A stretch of 64,000 nt of DNA from Syntrophaceae bacterium UBA6078 (GTDB lineage: Bacteria; Desulfobacterota; Syntrophia; Syntrophales; UBA2210): the NCBI GenBank assembly GCA_002428735.1, contig DIXO01000001.1, forward strand, positions 1 to 64,000. The letters run 5' to 3'. The notes below the pieces were generated by a model, which saw nothing but the letters and a program-made list of their open reading frames with translations, was not told where the DNA came from and searched no databases. Below are positions 8,212 through 17,247 of this stretch, piece after piece. Made by a program: the position numbers and the translations under genes. Position 1 is the first letter of the stretch. Every line of letters begins with the position of its first letter.

Positions 8212-8982
8212 CTAAGGGCGACAGATGGCGATCAGTCGACGGCATGCTTCGGGCGGTCCCTCCTGAAGGTGCCGCCGCCAGTAGCGCTCCTTTGCCCGGC
8301 TGATGATACCGACTGCACGGGGGTATTTCCAGCAAAACCGATCTGAGTAGCAGATCAGCGAAAGGATATTCATCACCGAAAATATCTTGCCGTGCACGAC
8401 AGTTACTCTGCTGTGTCCGGTGATGGCCACCTCTCCGAAAAACGGTCCCAGTGTCTCCCGCAGGGTTATTTCCGTGTAATGCCTGAAATGCTTCTCTTCG
8501 AGAGGCTTCCTGACCGAGGGAACCGTAAAGATGACAACGGCATCGTCCGTGACAACTGATCTTATCCCCTTGATGAAGGCCGGCATATCGTCATCAGGGA
8601 TATGTTCAAGGACTTCGAGGGAGACCGCCCCATCGAACACCCCCCGCAGGTTCAGATCTTCTATCCGCTTGTTATGAAACGCAACCTCAGGATTGAACGC
8701 CCGCGCCCACTCAAGCGCCCTTTCTGATATGTCGAGCCCCTCGACACCCAGATAGTCCTTGGCAAAAAAGCAGAACCGGCCATCGCCGCACCCCACATCG
8801 ATCACATGACCTTTCCCTGCCCGGCGAAACGTCTCCACGATGAATGAAAAGATAGAGTTCCGTTCTATCGACTGTCCCGGAGCGAATACGTCCTTATAGT
8901 GATAGGGAAGCAGATACTCCTCTTCCTGTATCGCCTGTCTCTTTTCTTTTAACAGATCATTTCCGGCATCATCAGGCATCAT
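8212..8982 (-). CDS. Class I SAM-dependent methyltransferase
   Basis: A 256-residue protein with motif I VIDVGCGDGRFCFFAK near residue 80, the acidic GLDIS strand and AVSLEVLEHIPDDD. The C-terminal 70 residues include a hydrophobic stretch (IFSVMNILSLICY) that may touch the membrane. The preceding region (YLLPYHYKD) is common in methyltransferases within O-antigen clusters. It lies between two glycosyltransferases, which suggests methylation of a sugar in the repeat unit or chain end; acceptor inferred from context. Confidence 0.85.
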   Translation of the reverse strand: MMPDDAGNDLLKEKRQAIQEEEYLLPYHYKDVFAPGQSIERNSIFSFIVETFRRAGKGHVIDVGCGDGRFCFFAKDYLGVEGLDISERALEWARAFNPEVAFHNKRIEDLNLRGVFDGAVSLEVLEHIPDDDMPAFIKGIRSVVTDDAVVIFTVPSVRKPLEEKHFRHYTEITLRETLGPFFGEVAITGHSRVTVVHGKIFSVMNILSLICYSDRFCWKYPRAVGIISRAKERYWRRHLQEGPPEACRRLIAICRP

Positions 8983-9050
8983 CGTTCACACTCTCCGATA
9001 CGGCGTATGTTTCTCCAGCAGTATGGAGTGGGGCTCTAAAAAGCGCTCGA

Positions 9051-10166
9051 TCACATCATTGCGCGATACAGAGCAAGGTAGTCCCGCGCCATCCGCTCAG
9101 CGCTGAATGAGGTCTTAACCTTCAACCCCGCGGCGCGGGACATCGAATCGTAGAGACCGAGATTCTCCATAAGCTCCATGCACCGGTCGCCGTACCGGGA
9201 GGGGTCCCTCTCATCAATCAAAAATCCCTCGACACCGTCAGTGATCACCTCATCAAGCCCTCCAACACGGGGCGCAACAACGGGAAGACCGTGGAGCATC
9301 GCCTCAAGGACACTCACCGGGATTCCCTCATGCAGGGAGGTATTGATATACAGATCCAGCCCCCGATAAAAACCCTCCATATCATAGACCACGCCAAGAC
9401 AGGAAAACACATCCTCCAGTTTGTTGATCCTGACCAGTTCACGGACCGCATCGAACTCCGGTCCGTCTCCCGCCACCCTGAAGAGTACATTTCCGTTTCG
9501 CTCCCGGATCGACGCGGCGACGGCGACGAGGAAGGGGTAATCCTTCACGGGAACGAATCTCCCGCACGATCCGATCACAAGCTCCTCCCCTCTCTTTCGC
9601 TCAACCCCGCCGGGACGGACATCAATTCCGTTCCGGATCACCACTGCTTTCTTACCGGCCTTTCCATGCTTCCGGACAAGAATTCCTTTGACATCTTCAG
9701 AAACACAGACCAGGCAATCGAAGAAACGGGAAATGACAGAGAGGTTCATATGATTCAGAAACCGGTATTTCAGATCGAGCTTCCGCCCGTATACTTCCGG
9801 CCAGCCGTGCAGGGTGGCAGCCAGCCGCACGGCTGGGGTCAGTCTGGATGCGGCAAAGGCGGCCATGTTCTCCTTGTAGCCGTGAGAATGGAGAATCGTC
9901 GTCCCCGTGTCGATCACGTGCCTTCTGATCTCCAACGCCAGCCGCGGGAGCGCATGCGTTCTCTCATCGATAACCGATACATCAATGTCATCTTCTTGCA
10001 GCGATTCCTGAAGCCTGCCCTCGTTGAAAGTCATAACCGAGATATCCACACCCAGCGTCTTCAATCCCCGGCTGAGATGGTACACGACCGCCTCAGCTCC
10101 CCCCCACAGGTCGCCGGATACGATGTGGCACACCTTCGGGAGACCCTTTTCCACGCCTTGGGTCAC
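9051..10166 (-). CDS. Glycosyltransferase family 4
   Basis: A 371-residue GT-B enzyme. The N-terminal half has HIVSGDLWGGAEAVVYHLSRGL, the usual acceptor-side glycine-rich turn; the C-terminal half has GSCGRFVPVKDYPFLV and SLHEGIPVSVLEAMLHGLPVVAPRVGGLDEVI, with the EGIPVSVLEA donor-binding signature. The GTG at 10166 overlaps the upstream stop as GTGA, which fixes the start better than an ATG at 10331 inside the neighbouring gene. Cytoplasmic; sugar unknown. Translationally coupled to the glycosyltransferase before it. Confidence 0.9.
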   Translation of the reverse strand: MTQGVEKGLPKVCHIVSGDLWGGAEAVVYHLSRGLKTLGVDISVMTFNEGRLQESLQEDDIDVSVIDERTHALPRLALEIRRHVIDTGTTILHSHGYKENMAAFAASRLTPAVRLAATLHGWPEVYGRKLDLKYRFLNHMNLSVISRFFDCLVCVSEDVKGILVRKHGKAGKKAVVIRNGIDVRPGGVERKRGEELVIGSCGRFVPVKDYPFLVAVAASIRERNGNVLFRVAGDGPEFDAVRELVRINKLEDVFSCLGVVYDMEGFYRGLDLYINTSLHEGIPVSVLEAMLHGLPVVAPRVGGLDEVITDGVEGFLIDERDPSRYGDRCMELMENLGLYDSMSRAAGLKVKTSFSAERMARDYLALYRAMM

Positions 10167-11161
10167 GTGAGCCTCCCTATTACTTCCTGAAACGCCGAGA
10201 AGATATTTCTCCAATCCCGATCGATTGTCCTGTTCAACTCCTGGACCCCGGCACGCAGATCTTCCGTTTTCTGCAGTGCCTCGCCGATACCCCGCGCAAT
10301 GGATCGGGAATCGGGTTTCACATAGATACAACCCCGGTTGAAATAGGACCGGAGCGCCTTCGTGTCGGACAGGATCAGCGGCCTGCCCAGCGCGACCGTT
10401 TCATACGCCCCGCAAACGAGGCATCCTTCCCTCAGCGTCAAGACCATCACGGCATCTGATGCGGCCAGAAGCGACCAGTAGGATGTCTCATCTATGAACC
10501 CCGTCAGTTCGACATTGGACGGGAGCGTTCCCACATCTATTCTGCCGCGGTGGTTGCCCGTAATGTACACAATAATGTTCTCATCGAGGAGCCCGGCTGC
10601 CTTGATCACCTCCTCATACGGTTCGTCCTCGCTGAAGGTACAGATGTAGGTGACAACCCTGCCGCCACGTGTCACAGACGGCTCGACGGGAGGAACCTCC
10701 GGAAGCCTGTCGGGAAGGATCCCTGCCTTTCCGCCGTTTGCTTCCACCATGGCCTTCATCTCTTCGTTGGTCACGATAGTCAGGTCCGCCCTCCGCTGAA
10801 TCCACCGCGCGATTTTCAGAAGAATCTCGGATCTCCCTTCCAGGGGAATGAGGCCGCTGTTATGGGCATCGACGACACACCGGTACCCCATGATCCCTTT
10901 GCAGAGAACGCCAAGCAGGGCAAGGACGATGGAGGGATTCTGGACACAGACAACGGCAGGTTTCTCCCGCGAAATGGTTTGTATCGTCTTTACGATCAGG
11001 CGAACGTACCGGATCAGCCGCGGCGAGCTGTCGAGCATCTCGTAGAGGGGCCACCCCAGGGCCGAACTGATGCCTATGTTCCGCCTCTGACGCTCCCATG
11101 TTATCCAGATACCGTCTGCCATCGACCCTGTCAGTTCATGATTATTCGATTGATTGCTCAT
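10163..11161 (-). CDS. Glycosyltransferase family 4-like
   Basis: A 332-residue GT-B-like protein. The N-terminus has ITWERQRRNIGISSALG and VVCVQNPSIVLALLG; the C-terminal domain shows VTYICTFSEDEPYEEVIKAA and VMVLTLREGCLVCGAYETVALGRPLILSDT. The first segment resembles glycosyltransferases that act on polyprenyl-linked acceptors. It begins with ATGA over the stop of the beta-helix gene, so the two are coupled; MADGIW at codon 14 is another possible start. Donor and linkage are unknown. Confidence 0.82.
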   Translation of the reverse strand: MSNQSNNHELTGSMADGIWITWERQRRNIGISSALGWPLYEMLDSSPRLIRYVRLIVKTIQTISREKPAVVCVQNPSIVLALLGVLCKGIMGYRCVVDAHNSGLIPLEGRSEILLKIARWIQRRADLTIVTNEEMKAMVEANGGKAGILPDRLPEVPPVEPSVTRGGRVVTYICTFSEDEPYEEVIKAAGLLDENIIVYITGNHRGRIDVGTLPSNVELTGFIDETSYWSLLAASDAVMVLTLREGCLVCGAYETVALGRPLILSDTKALRSYFNRGCIYVKPDSRSIARGIGEALQKTEDLRAGVQELNRTIDRDWRNIFSAFQEVIGRLT

Positions 11162-12627
11162 TTACGCCCCGCCGGGATGCGCACGTCAAGCGGAGGGGAA
11201 GGCGTACTGGCGCTACTCTCTTTCCGTGGCTCTGGAACGTCCGAGACCTTTGTACCGCCGGCACATAGGGCGAGACGGCAGCCGCCGTCCGGCATGGATA
11301 CGAGATTGGCCCCCATGGTGCATCCGTCATCCCCACGCGTCTGTGCATAGCCGCTAAATTCCTCGGATACCCTGAACCTGCAGAGCGATGTCTCTCCATC
11401 CTCCCCGATCATAAAACCAGGATCCATTTCAATCGAGGCTGCATCCAGCCCCGACACCTCCCGCCACTGCGGAAGATTATACAGGAAATCGTCGCGATCA
11501 CGCACGGAATACCTCGCTTCAGCATGGTAGAAACAGTTGTGGTTGCTGTAGTGGCCGTGCGCGTAGGGTATCTTCCGGTACGGCGAGATATTGAGCGCCC
11601 CGAAGCCCCCCCTCCCGCAGTTCACCAACAGGTTGTTGGTCACTCTGCAGCCGCGGAGTTTCCCTGATGATTCCGGCTCAAGCATGATACCGATATCGCA
11701 ATCCACGATCGTGTTGTGGTTGATCCTGCTGAAACTGCCGCCGGGGGAACCTGATTCTTTCCAGATATTGATCCCCGCGGGACAGTGGTGAATGACATTA
11801 TTTTCGATAACTGTTCCGTCGGCGTTGACATTGACAGCCCGCTCGTTCAGGTCATGAATATAGTTGTTTCTGATGACGAGCGCCTGATCAGGTTTGCCGT
11901 GTTTGTTGTCGATCCCCTTTCTGGCAAGACCGTATATCTCATTATTCTCAACGATCAGCCTCTTTGTGCCGCTCCATATCTTGATGCCGCTGAAATCGTT
12001 CTGCCTCGGATCATCGCAGAACAGGGTACAATTTCTCACACTGCAGTCCTCTGTACCCCTCAGACAAATCAGCGACGGGTTGTCCGGGCCGAGATCTGCC
12101 CCGTGCGCCGTGAAGGTACAGCTCTCAAGCCGTATATTCCTGCACGTCTGGTCCGATCCCCCTACCGTGATTCCCCCTATGAAATGAATTCCCTCGATGG
12201 TGATATGTTCGAGTCCCTGGTAGGAATCGTCCCGCTTGATGTTCAAGATGAACCTGCTCCCGGTGGTGCAGATTCCGTCCCATTCGTTCGACAGGACCAC
12301 CCGCTCACCCGGAAATGACCTGATGACGAGAGGCCGCTCAGCAGACCCGGAACGGCGCATCTGAATCTCGCCCGGCACATAGTAAGAGCCAGCGCGGATT
12401 AGCAGCGTATCTTTGCCGTCTTTCCCGAGCTCGACAATCCCCTTCGCGATTGTCTTCCACGGGTTAGTCTGTGTGCCCTTCCCTCTTTCGTCGTCTCCCG
12501 CCTCGGCGCTTACATATATCTGTTTAATCTCGTTGCTGTCGCATCCCCAGCAGAAAAAGGCCAGCCAGGCAACCATGACAATCGTCAGGAGAACCCCCCT
12601 CTTGCCGTAAAACCTTTTTTTCATCAT
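11158..12627 (-). CDS. Right-handed parallel beta-helix protein, probable lipoprotein
   Basis: The start at 12627 (MMKKRF) gives a clear export signal: basic residues, a hydrophobic core and a cysteine at FFCWGCDS, a non-canonical but plausible lipobox. Next comes the IYVSAEAGDDERGKGTQTN pattern that opens DUF1565-type beta-helix proteins, then many short coils with NxI/NNxI repeats (residues about 150-380). Such folds hold polysaccharide lyases, epimerases and binding proteins. Set among glycosyltransferases and deacetylases, it may bind or edit the polymer in the periplasm. Without catalytic residues to point to, the activity is open. Confidence 0.78.
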   Translation of the reverse strand: MMKKRFYGKRGVLLTIVMVAWLAFFCWGCDSNEIKQIYVSAEAGDDERGKGTQTNPWKTIAKGIVELGKDGKDTLLIRAGSYYVPGEIQMRRSGSAERPLVIRSFPGERVVLSNEWDGICTTGSRFILNIKRDDSYQGLEHITIEGIHFIGGITVGGSDQTCRNIRLESCTFTAHGADLGPDNPSLICLRGTEDCSVRNCTLFCDDPRQNDFSGIKIWSGTKRLIVENNEIYGLARKGIDNKHGKPDQALVIRNNYIHDLNERAVNVNADGTVIENNVIHHCPAGINIWKESGSPGGSFSRINHNTIVDCDIGIMLEPESSGKLRGCRVTNNLLVNCGRGGFGALNISPYRKIPYAHGHYSNHNCFYHAEARYSVRDRDDFLYNLPQWREVSGLDAASIEMDPGFMIGEDGETSLCRFRVSEEFSGYAQTRGDDGCTMGANLVSMPDGGCRLALCAGGTKVSDVPEPRKESSASTPSPPLDVRIPAGRK

Positions 12628-12650
12628 AACAACATCCTGACGGGCTGCCC

Positions 12651-14015
12651 TTACCGGAGGTATTCCTTCAACGCCCGGTAGCTGTCCCGCATCCTCTTCC
12701 ACGCTTCCGGATCGTAATAGTCCATCTCCGGCGTGTTCACCTTTACTTCCAGCCGGGAGTTGATCCTGACAGCTTGCTCAGATGAGATCCGTTTCATCAC
12801 CTCCACCAGCCTCTGTGTAGCAATCTCCGGAGATACATTGTCCCGTATCCACCCGCCCGGAGACTGATTCTCGTATCTTTTCAGTATTTCGTCCAGATCG
12901 TCAAGAAAGGAGGTGAGTCCGCCCTTTCTGATATAGCCGCCCGTTTCCTCATTGATATACCGGTACTTCTCACCGTAATTATGACCCTCCAAAATAAATA
13001 CGGGTACGCCGGCGTACATCCCCTCGATGATCGACTTGTTGAATCCCTCTTTCTTCGACAGGAGGATGAGGCACCGCGACTTGTTGAGGAGCAGGTTTAT
13101 CTTCTCCTGGGGCAACCCTTCATAAAAGTCGAATCGGTCGAGGATCCCATAGTAGCGAGCCTCATCTTCGATATCTCCTCTCGTCATCTTCCATGGCTTG
13201 CCCACAAGGGCTATCTTTCGCTTGACGCGAGCCTTCGACATGGCCTCGAAGAGATGATAGTGGCGCTTGAAGTCCGCCCAGATCGCAACCATGGTGATGT
13301 CGTATTCCTTTGAAAGATCGCCGAGGGGGGTAAAAACCCTGTCGTCGACCCACCAGTTGGCGCCCGCATCCACCGGATAGATATCAGCCCGCAAAGACTC
13401 TATGAATCGATAATCTTCCCGTTCGGAGGCCTCGATCACCACGGGACCGAGCACCGAAAGGAGACAGAGAATATCCTCATCGAAGTACCCGCTGTAGCTC
13501 GGCTCGAAGACCGCGACATAATCGCGGCAGAGCTTCTCCATGTCGAAAACCGTCAGAAAAGATTTGAAATAATCGGTGAATTTGATGATCAGCACACCCT
13601 TCTGATCACCCCGGGGAGGGGATAGAATCAGGAGACGCCTGTCAAAGGGACGATCCTCTTCCTCGACGACACTCCGGGAGAGCTTTCTAATGGCCTCCCC
13701 GCTGAGACGTTCTCCAGCCAGCTTCAGAAATTCCTCGCCCAGGCGCCTCGTCCCGTGGCGTTTGCACTTCTCCAGGAGCGACCGGGTTGCCGCTCTCCGT
13801 ATCCAGGGAAACTGGGTATGCCTGAAAATCTTCCCGATGACAAGGATCGCCTCCGCCTGTCCCTTCCTCGCCCTGACATACAGATAGTACAGCAGATAGG
13901 CGGCGGTGAGGACGAGGGACAGCGACTTCGAATCGAAACGCACGAACTCTTTCGCCTTCCGCATCCAGATCCTCATCCCGATCCGGACCCGTCTTGCCAC
14001 CGTGATTTTATCCAT
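12651..14015 (-). CDS. Glycosyltransferase, GT4-like, large N-terminal domain
   Basis: About 454 residues. A Lys/Arg-rich N-terminus with one hydrophobic stretch (SLVLTAAYLLYYLYV) precedes a GT-B domain. The C-terminal part has KINLLLNKSRCLILLSKKEGFNKSIIEGMYAGVPVFILEG, where KEGFN-S-IEG is the donor-binding signature. The unusual N-terminal 130 residues may anchor it to the membrane. The ATG at 14015 is used; a TTG at 14024 overlapping the deacetylase stop as TTGA would add three residues and couple translation. Sugar unknown. Confidence 0.82.
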   Translation of the reverse strand: MDKITVARRVRIGMRIWMRKAKEFVRFDSKSLSLVLTAAYLLYYLYVRARKGQAEAILVIGKIFRHTQFPWIRRAATRSLLEKCKRHGTRRLGEEFLKLAGERLSGEAIRKLSRSVVEEEDRPFDRRLLILSPPRGDQKGVLIIKFTDYFKSFLTVFDMEKLCRDYVAVFEPSYSGYFDEDILCLLSVLGPVVIEASEREDYRFIESLRADIYPVDAGANWWVDDRVFTPLGDLSKEYDITMVAIWADFKRHYHLFEAMSKARVKRKIALVGKPWKMTRGDIEDEARYYGILDRFDFYEGLPQEKINLLLNKSRCLILLSKKEGFNKSIIEGMYAGVPVFILEGHNYGEKYRYINEETGGYIRKGGLTSFLDDLDEILKRYENQSPGGWIRDNVSPEIATQRLVEVMKRISSEQAVRINSRLEVKVNTPEMDYYDPEAWKRMRDSYRALKEYLR

Positions 14016-14020
14016 CGTGC

Positions 14021-15040
14021 TCAACGGTTCTGGATCCCTATGGAAAGGACAAACCGGGACAGGCTTCCTCCGTTCCCTTCATGAATATTGACCCGCCTGA
14101 GAAAGAAGGGGTTCGTTCCCGCATCGTTGAACCCTTTCTGAAGTGTCACGGCGCCCATGTATCTCTCATCTCTCAGGACCGCTACCACCTCTTCGCCGAA
14201 TTTCCCGTCGGGGTAGCAGAAGACAGGCTTGAGGAGAATCCCCTCTCTTCCGTATTCCTTGAGGGGGAGGGTGAGTTCTTCTTCCAACAGGGCCGCAGGG
14301 ACGTTCGTCAGTATGGGATGTGTCTTCGAATGATATCCGAAATCAACTCCCTGTTCCTGCGCCTCCCGCATATCGTCCCATGACATGGTTTCATACTTCC
14401 ACCTGATTCCATCAAGATCGAACGTCCCGGAGAGATAGCGGTTGATGCCGGCGCAGGTCTTCATGAATTCGTCGTACGAGAGCTCTCTGATCCGGTTGAT
14501 CACCTGCCGGGCCTTTTCCACCCGGTCGAGAATTGCGTCCGACCAGATCAAGGCGTCGATCTCCGCAACCCCGGACCTGATATCGACCAGGCGATCCGTC
14601 ATCTGGATAGCCTCAAAGACGCCATCAAGCCCCCCGGGGCCCTGTAAGCCGACCATTCCCCTGACTGAAAAGACCGTCGCCGGGACAGCATATTGCTTCA
14701 AAAGGGGAAGGGCGTAATCATTAACATCCTTCCATCCGTCGTCAAAGGTGACAGCGCAGAGTGGTTCTTCCCAACTCGCTCCGCTCCGTATCAGGGCTAC
14801 GATTTTTTCGAGAGGCTCAATCCTGAAATGCCGCGTCAGAAAGCCGAGGTGTTCTTCAAAGGATTCCGTGGAGAGATACATTCCTGTCATCAGGCGGTTA
14901 TCCCGGATCAGCCTCCCCGGCACTACGTGATGATAGGCAAGGATGAGGGCCTTCCCCCTCCCTGCCCGTTTCAGAAAAAAAGAGGCAGCGCCTGTCGCAT
15001 AAAGTATTCCAGCGGCGGCATCGCTCAGGGAGGTTGTCAT
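14021..15040 (-). CDS. Polysaccharide deacetylase family protein (NodB fold)
   Basis: A 339-residue carbohydrate esterase 4-type protein. The first metal/catalytic motif is VTFDDGWKD (about residue 98) and the second is YHSKTHP (about residue 237), the two canonical NodB motifs, with AYHHV near the N-terminus. It removes acetyl groups from N-acetylated sugars. No clean signal peptide is visible, though the N-terminus is mildly hydrophobic, so it may act in the cytoplasm or at the inner membrane. It overlaps or abuts the following glycosyltransferase. The exact substrate is unknown. Confidence 0.88.
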   Translation of the reverse strand: MTTSLSDAAAGILYATGAASFFLKRAGRGKALILAYHHVVPGRLIRDNRLMTGMYLSTESFEEHLGFLTRHFRIEPLEKIVALIRSGASWEEPLCAVTFDDGWKDVNDYALPLLKQYAVPATVFSVRGMVGLQGPGGLDGVFEAIQMTDRLVDIRSGVAEIDALIWSDAILDRVEKARQVINRIRELSYDEFMKTCAGINRYLSGTFDLDGIRWKYETMSWDDMREAQEQGVDFGYHSKTHPILTNVPAALLEEELTLPLKEYGREGILLKPVFCYPDGKFGEEVVAVLRDERYMGAVTLQKGFNDAGTNPFFLRRVNIHEGNGGSLSRFVLSIGIQNR

Positions 15041-15132
15041 CCCTCACCGCCCTCATCCGTGAGAGTCAACGGCATCATTATCCCCGCATACATAAATTCC
15101 GGCTGCCCAATCTTGCATCATGGCCATGAGAA

Positions 15133-16275
15133 CTATAGATCGCCAAAGAATTCACGTACCGCACCGATCACACGGTCTTGCTCTTCTCTGGTCAGTTCAT
15201 AGTAGCAGGGGAGCCGTATCAGCCGTTCACTCATCTCTTCAGTTATCGGCAGGTCACCTTCTTCGTACCCCATTTTACGCCCCATCGGGGAGGTGTGGAG
15301 CGGCACGTAGTGGAAGACCGCGCCGATCCCTTTCTTCTTGAGATGCGCAATTAACCGTTCTCGATCCTCCCGTTCGGTTTGAATGATGATGTAGAAGAGG
15401 TGGGCATTGTGCCGGCATCCTTCAGGGCATGCCGGTATCCGGAAGAAACCGCGACTGACCAACGACTCAAACTGCTCTGCATAATACCCGAAGATCTCCT
15501 GCCGCTTCCGCGTTATGGTGTCGGCCTCCTCGAGCTGCGCGTAGAGGAAGGCCGCGACGATCTCCGAGGGGAGAAAGGACGATCCGATGTCAACCCAGGT
15601 GTACTTGTCCACCTCGCCGCGGAAGAACTTGCTTCGGTTAGTCCCCTTTTCACGTATGATTTCGGCCCGTTCGATAAACCGGTCATCGTTCACTACAACC
15701 GCTCCTCCCTCGCCGCTGATGAAATTTTTGGTCTCGTGAAAGCTGTATGTCCCGAGATGCCCGATAGTACCCAGATAGCGTCCCTTGTATGTCGCGTTCA
15801 CCCCCTGGGCGGCGTCCTCCACGACCAGGAGGCCGTGCCGCGACGCGATCTCCATAATGGTATCCATCTCGCAGGACACCCCCGCATAGTGGACCGGCAC
15901 GATTGCCTTTGTCTTTTCCGTCACAGCTTCCTCGATCAGGTTCTCATTCATATTGAGCGTATCGGGGCGGATATCGACAAACCGTATATGGGCATCGCGC
16001 AGGGCGAAGGCGTTGGCGGTGGAAACAAAGGTAAAGGAAGGCATGATCACCTCGCCCCCTGGATCAAGATCACAGAGCAGGGCGGACATATCCAGCGCGG
16101 CGGTGCATGAATGGGTCAGGAGGACCTTCTTCGCCCCGAATTCCCGTTCCATCCACTCATTGCACTTCTTCGTAAAGGCTCCGTCTCCGGCAAGATGTCC
16201 CCCTTGAACAGCCTGGGCGATATAGTACAGTTCCTTGCCGACGATAAAGGGTCTATTAAAGGGAATCTCACTCAC
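15133..16275 (-). CDS. rffA: dTDP-4-amino-4,6-dideoxygalactose transaminase
   Basis: A PLP-dependent aminotransferase of the DegT/DnrJ/EryC1 fold, 380 residues. It keeps the RffA/WecE pattern: an N-terminal IPFNRPFIVGKELYYI, a TAALDMSALLC segment, VVEDAAQGVNATYKG, and SFHETKNFISGEGG with the lysine that would hold PLP. It forms dTDP-4-amino-4,6-dideoxy-D-galactose (dTDP-thomosamine/Fuc4N) from the 4-keto-6-deoxy sugar and glutamate. Its presence implies an amino-dideoxy sugar in the glycan. No dTDP-glucose synthase or dehydratase is seen in the window. It starts 3 bases after the upstream methyltransferase stop. Confidence 0.9.
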   Translation of the reverse strand: MSEIPFNRPFIVGKELYYIAQAVQGGHLAGDGAFTKKCNEWMEREFGAKKVLLTHSCTAALDMSALLCDLDPGGEVIMPSFTFVSTANAFALRDAHIRFVDIRPDTLNMNENLIEEAVTEKTKAIVPVHYAGVSCEMDTIMEIASRHGLLVVEDAAQGVNATYKGRYLGTIGHLGTYSFHETKNFISGEGGAVVVNDDRFIERAEIIREKGTNRSKFFRGEVDKYTWVDIGSSFLPSEIVAAFLYAQLEEADTITRKRQEIFGYYAEQFESLVSRGFFRIPACPEGCRHNAHLFYIIIQTEREDRERLIAHLKKKGIGAVFHYVPLHTSPMGRKMGYEEGDLPITEEMSERLIRLPCYYELTREEQDRVIGAVREFFGDL

Positions 16276-16278
16276 TCG

Positions 16279-17154
16279 TCACCTCCGGTCTCGCTTAGCT
16301 ATCATCAAAAGAGATCCGCCCACAGGAAAAGTAAACCCCCGTTTGATACAAACCCTCTCCACGGTCAGGATGCTTTTCAATATGGTGTTTGCCATTCCCC
16401 CGATGCGAGCCTCTACCGCCGGATCGAATTCTTTTCTCGATCTTTCACGTCGTATTCTCGAAATAAGCATCAACGGCAACAAGAGAGAGACGAAAGATGT
16501 GACATGAACAATCCGGAGCCCTGCCTCTGTAACCTTCTTCTCTAATTCTATTCTTGTATATCGCCGCTTATGAAATGAACGTTCGTCCACAACACTCCAC
16601 AGAAACGGATGCTGGGGAACGGTGATGATCACCCCTCCTCCGGGTTTTGTTGCCTGAAGCATCTGTTGAAGAACAAAAACATCTTCATCAATGTGCTCTA
16701 AGACATCAAAGGCGCCTACTATATCAAACTCGCTTTCAAAGGGAATTCGCCGGGCGTCCATCTGAAGAAGCGAAACACTGGACAGCCGCTGCTGTGCGAA
16801 TGACAGTCCCTTGCTGAAGATATCACTTCCCCATATGTGGAGGCGAGGAAATTTTGCTTGAATGCCGGACAAGACATATCCGGTTCCACAGCCGATCTCT
16901 AAAAAGCTCTCCGCATGCGGAAAATATTTCTCCAGCGCCCAAAGCAGCAATTGATTGCGCGATTTAAACCAGAAGTGATTGCTTTCTATCCCAAACAGTC
17001 TTTCAAACGCTTCAGGATTGAAATATTCATCAGGATCAAGCAGGTCCGGAGCAAAGGACAAAAAGCCATCGACGGTTTCAGGGCAGGCATAACACGAAGG
17101 ACAGCACCACCCCTCCGCCGTGAACCGCTCTCCGCACGACAGACACAACTTCAT
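16279..17154 (-). CDS. Zinc-ribbon class I SAM methyltransferase
   Basis: A 291-residue protein. The N-terminus holds CLSCGERF and CCPSC, a compact zinc ribbon, and motif I is FLEIGCGTGYVLSGI (about residue 83), followed by AFDVLEHIDED. This arrangement occurs in methyltransferases of O-antigen and capsule loci. The C-terminus has a hydrophobic stretch (LLLPLMLISRI) compatible with membrane contact. The local DNA is visibly more A+T-rich than genes around 21 kb. Acceptor unknown, probably a lipid-linked or nucleotide sugar. Confidence 0.85.
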   Translation of the reverse strand: MKLCLSCGERFTAEGWCCPSCYACPETVDGFLSFAPDLLDPDEYFNPEAFERLFGIESNHFWFKSRNQLLLWALEKYFPHAESFLEIGCGTGYVLSGIQAKFPRLHIWGSDIFSKGLSFAQQRLSSVSLLQMDARRIPFESEFDIVGAFDVLEHIDEDVFVLQQMLQATKPGGGVIITVPQHPFLWSVVDERSFHKRRYTRIELEKKVTEAGLRIVHVTSFVSLLLPLMLISRIRRERSRKEFDPAVEARIGGMANTILKSILTVERVCIKRGFTFPVGGSLLMIAKRDRR

Positions 17155-17247
17155 CCCTTCGCACCCGTGGATATAAGCACTACCGCGCCCCTCTCCGCAA
17201 ACGCTGCCTCACCCCTGAAAAAACTGTGGAAAACCCGATCCAAACAT

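Noticed and set aside
10167..10331. N-terminal extension of the 9.05-10.17 kb glycosyltransferase
   Set aside because: It lies inside the upstream glycosyltransferase gene and has no family-like residues; the GTGA overlap gives a better start.
17225..17233. TGTGGAAAA, matching a DnaA-box consensus on the minus strand
   Set aside because: A single box with no cluster, no AT-rich unwinding zone and no origin genes near; expected by chance.
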